A stretch of DNA of 64,000 bases from Pempheris klunzingeri. Its lineage: Eukaryota > Chordata > Actinopteri > Acropomatiformes > Pempheridae. The stretch's first letter is position 1. Each line of letters opens with the position of its first letter. The notes under the pieces were generated by a model that was given only the letters and a program-made list of their open reading frames with translations, had not been told where the DNA came from and made no database searches. The stretch lies in contig NC_092019.1 in the NCBI RefSeq assembly GCF_042242105.1, positions 14,696,328 through 14,760,327 on the forward strand, written 5' to 3'. The position numbers were made by a program, and so were the translations under genes. This document shows, piece by piece, positions 43,040 to 57,443 of this stretch.

Positions 43040-45948
43040 GTAAGTGTTGTCGTTGGTTAGGTAAATTTATTGTGGCGTTAATAAAGGATAGCTTGTCGTT
43101 GTCGCAGGCCGGTGTTGGTCGTCAGACGAGCTAACGCTAAAGCTAGAGGCCTAACTGGCTATTGTTAGCTAAACTGGACATTTCGCTGCACTTTAATTTG
43201 ACTGTAAGGTCGCGGACAAGCTTCCAATTTAATTAACTAGGGTACGTTAACTATGGTAAATTTCATACGACGTTACAGTAGTTTCAAGTTGTGTAAGTTT
43301 TGTCTGTAAGCGTCAGTCATCGTTGCGGTAGGCGATATTATTCAGACGTTATTATAGGTGACAGTGTTGCTGTTTTTGGTTAGCCCAGCGCGGTAGTACC
43401 CTTGTAATGCCTTTATAGTGGATTTAACTACGTGTGTGGCCAACTGGGGAATCAGTTTTATTTAGTTATACTCGCGGGAGACACCATGGCGCGTTTATGC
43501 CCAATGTGCTGTTGCAGTATTTTCCTAAACACCAAGGGGAACAAACAAATTACTTACCAGAAGACCTGTAACTGCACCTTTGAGGGCCTTGTGCCCTAGC
43601 AGGACAGTCATCAGGACCTGAACTTGTGAAATCCCAGAATCAGAATCTGTGTAATTTTCTGTACAGAAATTATAGAACAAAAATGGTGTGTGAGTATTCA
43701 TAGTATAAAGAATATGTGTGGAGACGATGAGCCACAGACACAAACCTTGGGTATATACAAACTTAATATTGTTGACACACATTTAAATCTAAAATATTAA
43801 GACTACACGCTAAATAGCAACTGTTCCCGTGGCCTGTCAATGAAGGGGCATAATGAGGTTGTCGAGACAAACCTGTTAGGCCAGTCGACTTTGAATGCTT
43901 CCTTGAGAGAATGACTTGAGAGGCTTCACATTTGATGCGGGAGGTGTGAAAAACATCATTTTTGGTGCTCCCACCTTCAAGCCAGGGGTACTGTGTTGAA
44001 CCTAGGTGACCAATACAAATTATTTGGACTTCAGACAGACTTATGCTAATTCTCTGGTGCCCTGTGGTGTTGTATCTGATGGTTTTAGCCGTGTTGCAGC
44101 CCAATAAGATAAACTGCAATTTGATTTTACTTTGCTTTGTGCAATCATCTCAATAAATCGTATGTGCACGCAATTTACATTACTGACACTTCCCACTGGT
44201 TTCAGTTAATTTTAGTACATCAAAATGAATGACGGGGAGCCCTGACAAGAAGATGATTACACTCTGTTGCACACAGCTGTTGCACTGTATCAATTTTCAC
44301 CAGAGTACACCAAGGAGGAAATATTGCTGAGACGAGCAGAGCGTGACATTGAAAGGGCAAGAAGAGGGGACACTGACGCTTTTGGATTAACCAGAATAAC
44401 AAGCTCTGGAATGAACAGACAGCAACAGTGGTGTAAATGGCAATCTGTGACCGTGTCCACAAAAGTTTGTTTCTGGTGCCATGAATGGAATATTTAGGAA
44501 TGGCTGTTAGAGGAATAAAAGCAGCAATGTGGTGTGATGGATGAAGACATCTTGATTTCAGTGCTGTCTTGGAAGAATGTAGTAAAGTTGTGCGTCCCTC
44601 GTAGCTTTAGAAATGTGGTGTGCCTCATGGAGCAGTGTTCAATCAGAACAACTTGTAGGTGGAAAATCTGTCCTGCAAACCAATACAGAGAAATTACTTC
44701 CACTAATGGGCACTGTGAGCAGATAGTAGTTTTGTCAGTGGTCAGTGTTAACATTGAATATGGAGTAAGTTTTTATTGTTTTAGAGCTTGTGGTTTTGAC
44801 AGATTTTGAGCTGCATTGGCTGGATCGTAGCTGGTGTTGACATATTGAATACAAATCCCTGGTGGATATTATGCCATGATAAAAGCGATGTGCATGCTGA
44901 ATAGTAGCTGTTCCATATGGAGGACTGGCTTCTTCTAAGTCTGCATTTCAAGACCAAATTATTGATGGATCCAACAAGGCTGTCCCATACCGAAGGCTCC
45001 TCCAAATGCATCAGGAAAATACCTGTTCAACCCTGGAGACACTGATCTCTTGGTGGTAAACTTGGTGGTAAACCATTGCTATACGCAATACGTGGATGCA
45101 GCATTACTGTTGGGGAAGGGTGAAAATGTAAAATGATGGCTATGGCGAGTTCTCTATGGACTATTGGATTCTGGGAGGAGGTGCATTTTCAGTCCTTTAC
45201 CCTCCAGCCTTTCTAAGTCTACAGCTCTGTCAGCAGTGTTTTAAAGAATTAGCCCTTTAAGATCAAGTTTAATTTTACTGCTGTAATTGAGTTTTTTGTG
45301 ATGGATTTGAATAGTTAGCCAATGATTTGTGTATGAGGTGTGCAGAACATTTTCTGTGCATGCATATAAGATGATATGGTTATTTTTTTCCTAATAGTTT
45401 GTTTGATTAGATCTGATGAAAATGATCTTGGGCAAAAAAGGTAAATGACTGCCAAATTGATTGTGTTGCGTTGTATTTTTAGACTTGTCATATTGTCTTT
45501 TTTTTTAAGGCAATGATGGACTTGACTGAACTCTTGAATATACTGGTGAATAACATTGGTGTTTTCAAAGATATCTGAGTAGTGAAGTTGGGGTAAAGTA
45601 AGGAGTCTTGCGTGCGTCTTGTTTTGTTATATGGTAAATAGGATTTTGGCTGGAATTGTTTAGGAGGTGGTTTTACCTTCATATTTTAATTTGTTAATCT
45701 AGCTGCTATTTTGGGGTCTTATCCTGTCTAGAGTTGCTGAGTTGTTCTGTTCAACTTGCTGATTTTAGATTGTCTGTAAAAGTGGCTGTTGGTGCCTTTG
45801 GTCATAATGGGTTTCGTTTGTCTCCGATATCCTTTATCTCACATAGCTATTCCAGTTAAGTGGTGATAGATCGGAATGCCAGGAAATTGACGCCGAGCTA
45901 AAGAGGCTCTGTTGGCAATAATGCTATTTTATACCCTTCTGTCTGCAG
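43040..45948 (+). other. rbm12b: rbm12b 5' UTR intron (2.9 kb)
   Basis: Includes GCTAACGCTAAAGCTAG motifs at 43,131-43,147. An in-frame remnant of unknown origin lies at 44,225-44,497 (see findings). Otherwise AT-rich and unremarkable. Confidence 0.55.
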
Positions 45949-45970
45949 GTGCTGTTGTTTGTGCTTCAGC

Positions 45971-47899
45971 ATGGCGGTCGTCATTCGCTTACAGGGACTG
46001 AGAGTCACAGCAGGCTCTGAGGATATTCGCAAGTTCTTCACTGGCCTCAAAATTCCAGATGGAGGGGTGCATATAATTGGTGGGGAGCGAGAGGAAGCTT
46101 TTATTGTCTTTGCTTCAGATGAAGATGCAAGAAGAGCCATGACCCGGTCAGGGGGGTACATTAAAGGTTCACCTGTTACATTGCTACTAAGTAGTAAAAC
46201 AGAGATGCAGAACATGCTTGAGAGGAGTACAAAAAATGTAGAGCTAGATCACAAGAGGCGATTTGAGGAGAGTGCAAGACATGCTAGAAGATCTGTGGAC
46301 CCTGAGGTGGGCAGGAGATCAGGTAGCAGATCAGGTTGTACCCCTCCCCCCCTGCACCAAAGGGCTTCAGACAAGAATGATGACTTCTTGTATGTGTTTC
46401 TTAAAGGAATGCCTTTCTCTGTGACTGAAGCGGAAGTCCGGGACTTTTTTGGTGGGTTACTTGTCGATGAAATAATCTTGCTGAAAAATGGACATGGTGC
46501 AAAGAATGGGAAAGGTTTTGTCAAATTTGCAACAAGAGAGGATGCATATGAAGGACTGAAGAGGGATAGGAGATACATTGGGTCAAGGTATGTGGAGGTT
46601 TTGACAACAACGGCATACGACTGGCATCGGATGACTGAGCAAGTGTCAATGACGGTCAACACGGAGGACAACATTAAACGGGATAGATCACCAATTCGCA
46701 ATCAGAGAAATCCACAACATCATGAAAGATCACAGTCACCTCTGGCCCATAGATCCATTGCTCCTACTAATGAAGAGTACTGTGTTTTGGTGGAAAATCT
46801 GTCCTATACAGTGGAAAAAGAAGATATAAAAAAGCTTTTTCATAATGCAAAGCTTGCGGATGACCAGATCCTGCACTTAATTGGCAATGATGGGAGAAGA
46901 ACCAGATCCACATTTGTCCTGTTCAGGAATCTACGTGACTATTGTGATGCCTTAACTCCTGAAAAAAGAACCTTTCTCAACCGATGGGTTTATACCCGCC
47001 CAATCTCCAGAGAGAAAATGATCACCCTTCTGGAATCTCAGACCATGGATGTTGGACCTCCTGGAAACTCTGAAATGTTTCAGCAGAGGCCTCCATCTTA
47101 CCCCAGTGATGCCCATAACTCGGAGAAGATGTGTCTGTTTGTGCATAACCTGCCATTTGATGTACGGAAAGTTGAGATCATGGACTTCTTCCTTGGGTTT
47201 AATGTCGCGGAGGACAAAGTGTTCGTGCTGCGTGACCATAAAGGTGCTGGTGTTGGGAAGGCTTTGGTTCTTTTCCGGTCTGAGGCAGAGGCTATGAGTG
47301 CCCTCTCTCTCAATGGCCAAGGGTTTCTTGGGTCAGAAGTCACATTGAAATGCATTTCACTTTCTCAGATGCGGCAGTTGGGCGTTGAGCCACCAATGGT
47401 GCAAGAGCCATTTGCGCAAGAGCCACTGCCAGGACAGGAGCAGTATTCAGCCAGGAACAGCAAGGCATCCTATCGTCCTGGTGGCAATGAGTATCCACAC
47501 TTTAAGGTGCCTCATGATGGTAATATGCCAGTGACCAATGCACAAGCCCATTTTCATGGAAGCAGTGATTATGAGCCTTTTACAGTAGGCCCTTACTCCC
47601 CACAAGACAGAGGTAATTGTGGTCGCAGCAACTTTGATACCCCAATGCAGAATTTTGATGGTCCCACCTGTGTAAAGTTGGTTAACTTGCCATTTCAAAT
47701 CAGAAATGAGGAAATATATGATTTTTGCTATGGATATCGTATTATCCCTGGATCTGTCTCTGTGGAGTATGACCAGAGTGGGAAATCCAAAGGCTCTGCA
47801 ACTGCAGTATTTGAGTCCCAGCGTGAGGCACTAACAGCAGTTGAGGAACTGAGTGGAAGACCAATAGGTCCAAGAAAAATACAGCTACTACTTGTGTGA
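45971..47899 (+). CDS. rbm12b: RNA-binding motif protein 12B, five RRMs
   Basis: RNA-binding protein of the RBM12 family, coded in one uninterrupted exon of 642 residues. The N-terminus (MAVVIRL, FFTGLKIPDGGVHIIGGE) closely matches human RBM12B. RRMs lie at about residues 3-78, 137-215 (LYVFLKGMPFSVTEAEVRDF), 267-350 (CVLVENLSYTVEKEDIKKLF), 384-460 (CLFVHNLPFDVRKVEIMDFF) and 565-642 (CVKLVNLPFQIRNEEIYDF); the last runs to the stop. An RS-like linker follows RRM1. The human protein is about 1,000 residues, so the long repetitive region is absent here. The coding exon begins at 45,949 after TTCTGTCTGCAG; a 5' untranslated exon probably ends at 43,039 (donor GTAAGT). In-frame TTG upstream of the ATG is not a likely start. 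Confidence 0.93.
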   Translation: MAVVIRLQGLRVTAGSEDIRKFFTGLKIPDGGVHIIGGEREEAFIVFASDEDARRAMTRSGGYIKGSPVTLLLSSKTEMQNMLERSTKNVELDHKRRFEESARHARRSVDPEVGRRSGSRSGCTPPPLHQRASDKNDDFLYVFLKGMPFSVTEAEVRDFFGGLLVDEIILLKNGHGAKNGKGFVKFATREDAYEGLKRDRRYIGSRYVEVLTTTAYDWHRMTEQVSMTVNTEDNIKRDRSPIRNQRNPQHHERSQSPLAHRSIAPTNEEYCVLVENLSYTVEKEDIKKLFHNAKLADDQILHLIGNDGRRTRSTFVLFRNLRDYCDALTPEKRTFLNRWVYTRPISREKMITLLESQTMDVGPPGNSEMFQQRPPSYPSDAHNSEKMCLFVHNLPFDVRKVEIMDFFLGFNVAEDKVFVLRDHKGAGVGKALVLFRSEAEAMSALSLNGQGFLGSEVTLKCISLSQMRQLGVEPPMVQEPFAQEPLPGQEQYSARNSKASYRPGGNEYPHFKVPHDGNMPVTNAQAHFHGSSDYEPFTVGPYSPQDRGNCGRSNFDTPMQNFDGPTCVKLVNLPFQIRNEEIYDFCYGYRIIPGSVSVEYDQSGKSKGSATAVFESQREALTAVEELSGRPIGPRKIQLLLV

Positions 47900-48980
47900 A
47901 AGTGACATGACATTTCATGACACCCAACATGCCCTAGAGTGTGGTTTGGACATATACACAAAGTTGATTGAATCAAAGAGAGTTAAGTGAAGCAGTTGCC
48001 CTTTTATTATAATTACAGTGGCATGGTGCTGCATCATTGTGAATACATTGAATTTAGTTATTTTCCTTTTTTTGTGATTTGGCAATATAGTGACTAGATG
48101 AAAGATGGGTTTTGTATGCAATGCTTAAAGTGAATTACTAGATTTTTCTTAAGTCAAATATTTTTGTTAAATTCACTTGGAAAATGTATGTAAAGATAAT
48201 TTTACTATGTGGTTATTGTGAAGAGTGTTTTTATAAAAATTAATATCTTTTGAATTGTCTGTTTTTCTTCACAGATCTCTCACTTAAAGTACAAACAACC
48301 TTACCTTGGGAAATTCTTATGTACATGAATTGCAGGTTAATCAGCAATTAACAGAAATCACATAGTGATGTCTTTTAAGAATAGGTTCAATTTGAGTTGG
48401 GGTGCATATACTATGTGCCTTTTTATAAAAGCCATCACTCCAAGAAAAGGACTTGAAAACTGAGAAACACTGGGGAGAGGAATAGTTACCACAGTAAGAA
48501 TCTGACATGCATTTCAAATATTGAGCTCACCTCCTCTCTCCTGATAGACCAATTCAACACCAGTGACAGGTAAAGCATCCTCATGGGCTACAGGTGAGGT
48601 GGAGTTTGATTTTGAAAACTGCACGGATGTCAGAACATATGATTATGATTATTCCTGGGTGTACAGCAGAGATAAAATATCCCGTATATCAGTTTGTTGT
48701 CTTATAGAAGTCTGAACGATTTAAGTGCTTGGACTTGAAAAGAACAAGTGCAAAATTCACTCCATGGCAAGATCTACAGCTCCTTATTGAAAATCTAAGT
48801 ATGATGTTGCAGACTTGATAGTGAATGTTGTGACCAATTTCTTACTCACAAAAAAAAACCCTACTCGATAGGATACGTCTAATGTGTATACCAATCAAGA
48901 AAGCCACGCTATTTACAATTTACAATATCAAACCTAAGCCACAAGAGGCTTGGTTCGGCAGAATTAGTGAGCCAGTCCCT
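47900..48980. other. rbm12b 3' UTR and intergenic sequence
   Basis: AT-rich. No canonical AATAAA or ATTAAA was found between the rbm12b stop and about 48,980, so the 3' end of that gene cannot be placed. No other gene or repeat recognised. Confidence 0.5.
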
Positions 48981-49004
48981 CTATGGTGTGCTGATGAGGG
49001 TTTT

Positions 49005-49108
49005 ATTTTGAAAGTATTTACCGGAAGTCGTGGTCGTGCTCTGGCTAGCTGGGTACCGGTGAAGTGAGCAGGCAGAAAACCACGCTGAGGAGTTTTGTAG
49101 AACCACAG
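49005..49108 (+). promoter_or_regulatory. c8orf88: Probable promoter and 5' untranslated exon of the c8orf88 homologue
   Basis: ACCGGAAGT at 49,020-49,028 is a good ETS/GABP-type core. The purine-rich sequence that follows ends at a donor (ACCACAG, then GTGAAT) at 49,109. Exon limits upstream are not visible. Confidence 0.4.
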
Positions 49109-49988
49109 GTGAATAATTAAACACAATATGCCTTCTTTGTAAAGTAAAACGACTTTGCTACGTCGATAACTCCTAACTTTCCCGTATGAGTTATTAGTAC
49201 GATTAGTTATTAGGCACTAGCTAGAATGATGGTCATTATTGAATTACATCTGCATCATTGTCAAGTTAGCGTTAGGTGCTTTTTTCGCCATCACCAAACT
49301 TTAACTCGTTAATAATTAGTGTTATTTTGTTTAGTTAATTTTATAACGCTAAACCATGTATGATTGACCGACCGTTGACGGAGTAGTGATCGGTAAACGT
49401 TAAACATAACGGCTAGCGTTAGCCGCCTGAGGTTTTCACTCAGTCCAGGATTTACACTGATGTCTGCCATGAAACACTCTGAAATGGCAAACTAAAACTT
49501 CCCACCTGTGCTTCAAATTTGCCTTTTTTACGAGTTCTTGCTTACAGTTTTCTACAACCACTGCGCACAGATAAATTATGTTTTGCTACGTTAGCTGACA
49601 GTTAATCCACTTAAGCTAATATGGCCAATATAACTGTAGGATTGCCCACGTTAGCTGTCATGCTACACTGAGCCTGGGGCATCCCTGGTCAGCCACTGAT
49701 AAATGTTGTGTTTTCTATTACATACCTGTCCGCTATGAGTTGGGAAAGACAGTAATACATTCACATTTCTCAGACTGTAGTTGTAACACTATTCCTGACA
49801 TGGCTTTATAACCCTCTACATCTACAAGACCCCTAACTAATGATCTGCAAACCCCACTCTGAAAAGTAATATATCTAAACATGAGTGATTTCTGCCTGTA
49901 GTAATACAGCACTACTCAGTGTAAATGTGATGAGCAAGCCTTGTAGAGTGCAGTAGGTTAAAACATGTTTGAACCTTACTGACACCAG
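49109..49988 (+). other. c8orf88: 5' UTR intron of the c8orf88 homologue
   Basis: An 880-bp interval with several AGCGTTAGC/GCTAGCGTTAGC motifs (49,265-49,420). It ends in the acceptor TTACTGACACCAG. Nothing else recognised. Confidence 0.5.
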
Positions 49989-49989
49989 A

Positions 49990-51324
<1,335 letters not shown>

Positions 51325-52880
51325 GACATTTGCACACGTGTTCACTAACCCAAAGAGTGTTTCTTTTTTTCTTTTTGCTTTTCTTGGTGGATTTAATTTA
51401 ACTTATGACATTTTAATTTGTGTGTTTGTTATTTTGATAACAGTTTGAGGTGAAGTTGCACAAATTCATGATACTAAACCCTGCTGTTTTTTGTTTTGAG
51501 TATTTCATTTTTGCTTACATTTTCTGCTGTGTACGCTTTTGGCTATAGTGAAGTATTTATATTTTGTAAAATTGTTCTGAACATAAGCTATTAATGGCTC
51601 CAGCTGTGGTGGTAATGTTTCGTTTAAAGAAACTGAGGGGGAAAAAATGCCATTTAATGCAGGCTCATCGCTCATCGTATTGGAATCATAAAACAAACCC
51701 GACCTGAATGACATTGATGTTTGTCATCAGCTGTTTTAGCTGGGATAACGTCAGAATTGTGATTTAACATGTCTTACTAAACATGTTAACTTCCCTTATA
51801 AAGGACAGTTTGGCTCAACAGTCCTGTGTGTTGACTTTTTCTTTCTGGCATGTAATCAAAACTTAAAGCTGCAATAATGACTATTTTTATATTACCAATG
51901 TGTCAGATTACTATATTTAATGTGAAAGGAGTGACACTGGTGATTCTTATTCTAGTGACTAGTGAACTATTTCTTACTGTGAGAGTGAGGTGCAGATCTG
52001 TGACAATTCAAGTCCAGCAAAATTAAAACATAAAACATTTTACTTTAAAAATAAATAAGTAAATAAATTGAATAAAAGCAAAGATGTTTAGTGTGTACCA
52101 GAGAAGAGTTGTGGGACATGTTGTCATTTTGATACATACACAGAAGAACCTCACCCAACTCCACATGTCTATTGTTGTATTATAGCTGATTTAGCAGCTC
52201 TTTAAAGCGACAAAGCTCTTATTATATGCTACCTGCCCACCACAAAATGTTTTCAAGAAGCTTGTGAAAACAGGAGTGGGTTTAACAGCTTAAGAACGAG
52301 AATTTCCTTCAGGGGCTGGTGGATGCCAAAACAGAGCTAAAAGGTGATTGAATATTGCAATCAGTACAAATGATCAATAATGTTGCTGCAGGTTTGTTGG
52401 TATGTATAATTAGATAGCTGTTTGCTAACATGTTAATAATTGGGAAAAACAATTGGGAAAACTTGTGTTCTACTTTCTACATGAGCTTTGGTGGCCTCTC
52501 AACAGGAATAAAACTGTTTGATTGTTCACATCAATATTTCCAATTGTTCAAGTTTTTCCCTCTAATTCACTTTTTTGTTGCGCAGCGAATGAAAATTACC
52601 TGAATTTTCTAGACTGCAGGTATTTCAAAATGGAACTGAAATGTATTGACGGTACTCAATAATACTGACTTGTAACAATGTTTGTTATTTAAGTAAAGTT
52701 TAAACTCATATTTCAGTACTTTATGAATTGAACTGAATACCTCATTAATTCATCCATTTCTTGACAAGCTGGAATCCACATCACATTAACCGTCATCAAA
52801 TATAATTAAACTATGACTTTGGCTCTGCCAGGGATCATTTGGCAACACAACACAATAACACACCTCTGCGGACATCAGCG
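51325..52880. other. c8orf88 3' UTR and intergenic sequence
   Basis: AT-rich, no gene. Several AATAAA signals cluster at 52,050-52,076 and may end the c8orf88 transcript. One arm of a local duplication lies at 51,507-51,571. Confidence 0.5.
51507..51571. repeat. Local duplication, arm A
   Basis: About 65 bp (TTTTTGCTTACATTTTCTGC ... AGTATTTATATTTTGTAAAA) recurs at 53,847-53,912 in the same orientation with few differences, concentrated in the middle. Confidence 0.85.
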
Positions 52881-53070
52881 GGTGTGATAGCTGCACGTCC
52901 GCTGTGTGACCACCGCAGTACGTGACCGAGAGCGGACAGTTGTGACGCTGGTGACGTGCAGAACGTCACGTTACGGTAGCGACGTCAGAAGTTCAGAGAG
53001 CGAAATTAATTCGTCCGAAACGGAGGAGAAAGCAGTCAAACAGCAACACTACGGCAGGAAACATCTATCC
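52881..53070 (+). promoter_or_regulatory. upp1: CpG-containing upp1 promoter with clustered CRE/ATF half-sites
   Basis: TGACGT at 52,952, ACGTCA at 52,963 and GACGTCA at 52,981, with TGACG at 52,942, lie within about 46 bp in a CG-rich stretch. A 5' untranslated exon probably starts nearby and is spliced to 53,341 (acceptor GCTTTTTACAG). Confidence 0.5.
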
Positions 53071-53395
53071 GGGGTTTGTACTGTAGTTTCTTGGCTCTTG
53101 TTGTGCTGTCGGCTTTTGTTGAAGGTTAAAAGATGGAGCTAATTGTGTCCTCTTCCCCCCCGCTGGTGCCGACGAAGTGCGGTGTGCGGCGATGTCTGAT
53201 TTACAGAGTCTAAGCTGGGACGCTCTTAATTTGATAATTATCTGTCTGGTTTGAGTCATAGTTTAGGCTTATTCCTCCACTCTTGTTAGGTTAAGCACAC
53301 ACACCAGTTTTTAATTGTAACCTGCGGGTGCTTTTTACAGGTTGGTGGTGTTTGTCAGTCGATAACTTTGTCCGGACACAGCTGTTTTCAGGAAG

Positions 53396-56016
<2,621 letters not shown>

Positions 56017-56226
56017 GTGTAACACTTATTGCACTGACCTGCAAGAATACTTCAAAATCCGGGTATCTGAAAACGTGGTATAATGTAGTAACTCAGCTTT
56101 AAACATATTTTTGTATACGTTCTTTCCTGCTCACCAGCACATGGTCAATATGTCCAGAACAATCACAGACTTTTTAAATTATGCACTGCCTTTTATTTAT
56201 CCTTTTTGGTTGATTTTCTATGTCAT

Positions 56227-56232
56227 AATAAA
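56227..56232 (+). terminator. upp1: upp1 poly(A) signal
   Basis: AATAAA 211 bp after the upp1 stop codon, followed by T/GT-rich sequence (TTACCTTTGTTTGC). Confidence 0.7.
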
Positions 56233-56259
56233 CCAGCATGCACTATCTTACCTTTGTTT

Positions 56260-57240
56260 GCTATTGTATTTAACTTAAATACAATTCTAACTGAGCACTA
56301 AATGTTATACTGCAGCTTATGGTCATCAAATATGTCTTATTTAAGGTTGGCTACGTTTTATACAACATGTAAAGTTCATAATCCATAAAACTTGAACCAC
56401 TTCATGACATTTCGGTGAGCCTGTGCTTAGAAAGGTGCTGTATCAAAATCACTCGAACTGTCCTTGTTTCATGAAAACTAAAGAAATTCTGCTGATATTG
56501 TTGGTTTGTGTCCATATGATGATATTTGCTGTTTCAAAACTCTCCAAATATGTATCATCTAGAGTATTTTTTCTTAAATGCTGAATGTATGTTATGTTGC
56601 TTTTTAAGGTTAGGCTTCTGTAGTGTTTCTAGATGCTCCACTTATAACCTAAAAACAGCAACAAAATATCGCTCATTTTAAGAGAGAAATATTCCACTGA
56701 ATGTCTTATTATTAATAAACCCTCATGCAGTCTGATGTTGTTTATGTTCTGCCTCATTGGAGTAAAACAAGCTCACAGCATGCTACAGCTGTCTCTCAGT
56801 GCAATAAGCACTCTGGTGTATGTGTCAAGCAGGTTTGTTACACTATAAGATGAAGAAGCCCAGTATAATGGAGACCAGCTTCCTCACCCGTGTTGATTAC
56901 TCATTGAAAATAACAGTGAAGTTAAGGAGAAGGCTAAATGGACACTATTCACAGCAGATTGGCTACTCTGTATACTGTACTCTTATTAGCCAGTTTTATT
57001 AGTAATCTCAAGATGGGTTGATCCTTTATATTCTTAAAAATCACCCTAATAGTGGTTAATTTGTACCGTATTCAAACCTTGAAAGGGGATTATGATGTCC
57101 TCTGTTCGGGATTTTCAGTATTGGCTGGATTGGGTTGCCGTGGACTTGCTTTTCATAAATTTGGATGTAATAAAACACACGTCCCCGCATATCCGGTCTT
57201 ATTTATTAACTTTGTGCTTTAATCGCCAGCTTCCAGTCGG
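56260..57240. other. Intergenic, upp1 to stmn2
   Basis: AT-rich, no gene or clear repeat. A further AATAAA at about 56,714 could serve a longer upp1 3' UTR. Confidence 0.55.
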
Positions 57241-57443
57241 CTGAATATTCTCACTGGATGCTGAAAAACCGCTTTGCGCGTCAGCGGACACAAGGGAGGG
57301 TCTGCTTGCGCGCTCCCGTGCGTGCCCACCTCCCGTCTGCCATCCGATCCTACCCCGGTCTATTCGCTGACTCAGTGCCTTAAGCAGCATCACCGTTCAC
57401 CTGAACAGAGCCACAGCATCCTCTGCGGAGAAATACATCAGCC
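57241..57443 (+). promoter_or_regulatory. stmn2: stmn2 promoter-proximal region and 5' leader
   Basis: GC-richer than the surroundings (GCGCGTCAGCGGACAC, TTGCGCGCTCCCGTGCGTGC), directly upstream of the stmn2 start codon. The start site of transcription cannot be fixed. Confidence 0.4.

Noticed and set aside
45959-45970. In-frame extension of rbm12b upstream of ATG 45,971
   Set aside because: It begins with TTG. The ATG at 45,971 gives the conserved MAVVIRL start.
57236-57268. Second RE1-like half-site near the stmn2 promoter (minus strand TTCAGCATCCAG)
   Set aside because: Only the left half matches; the right half of the RE1 pattern is absent.
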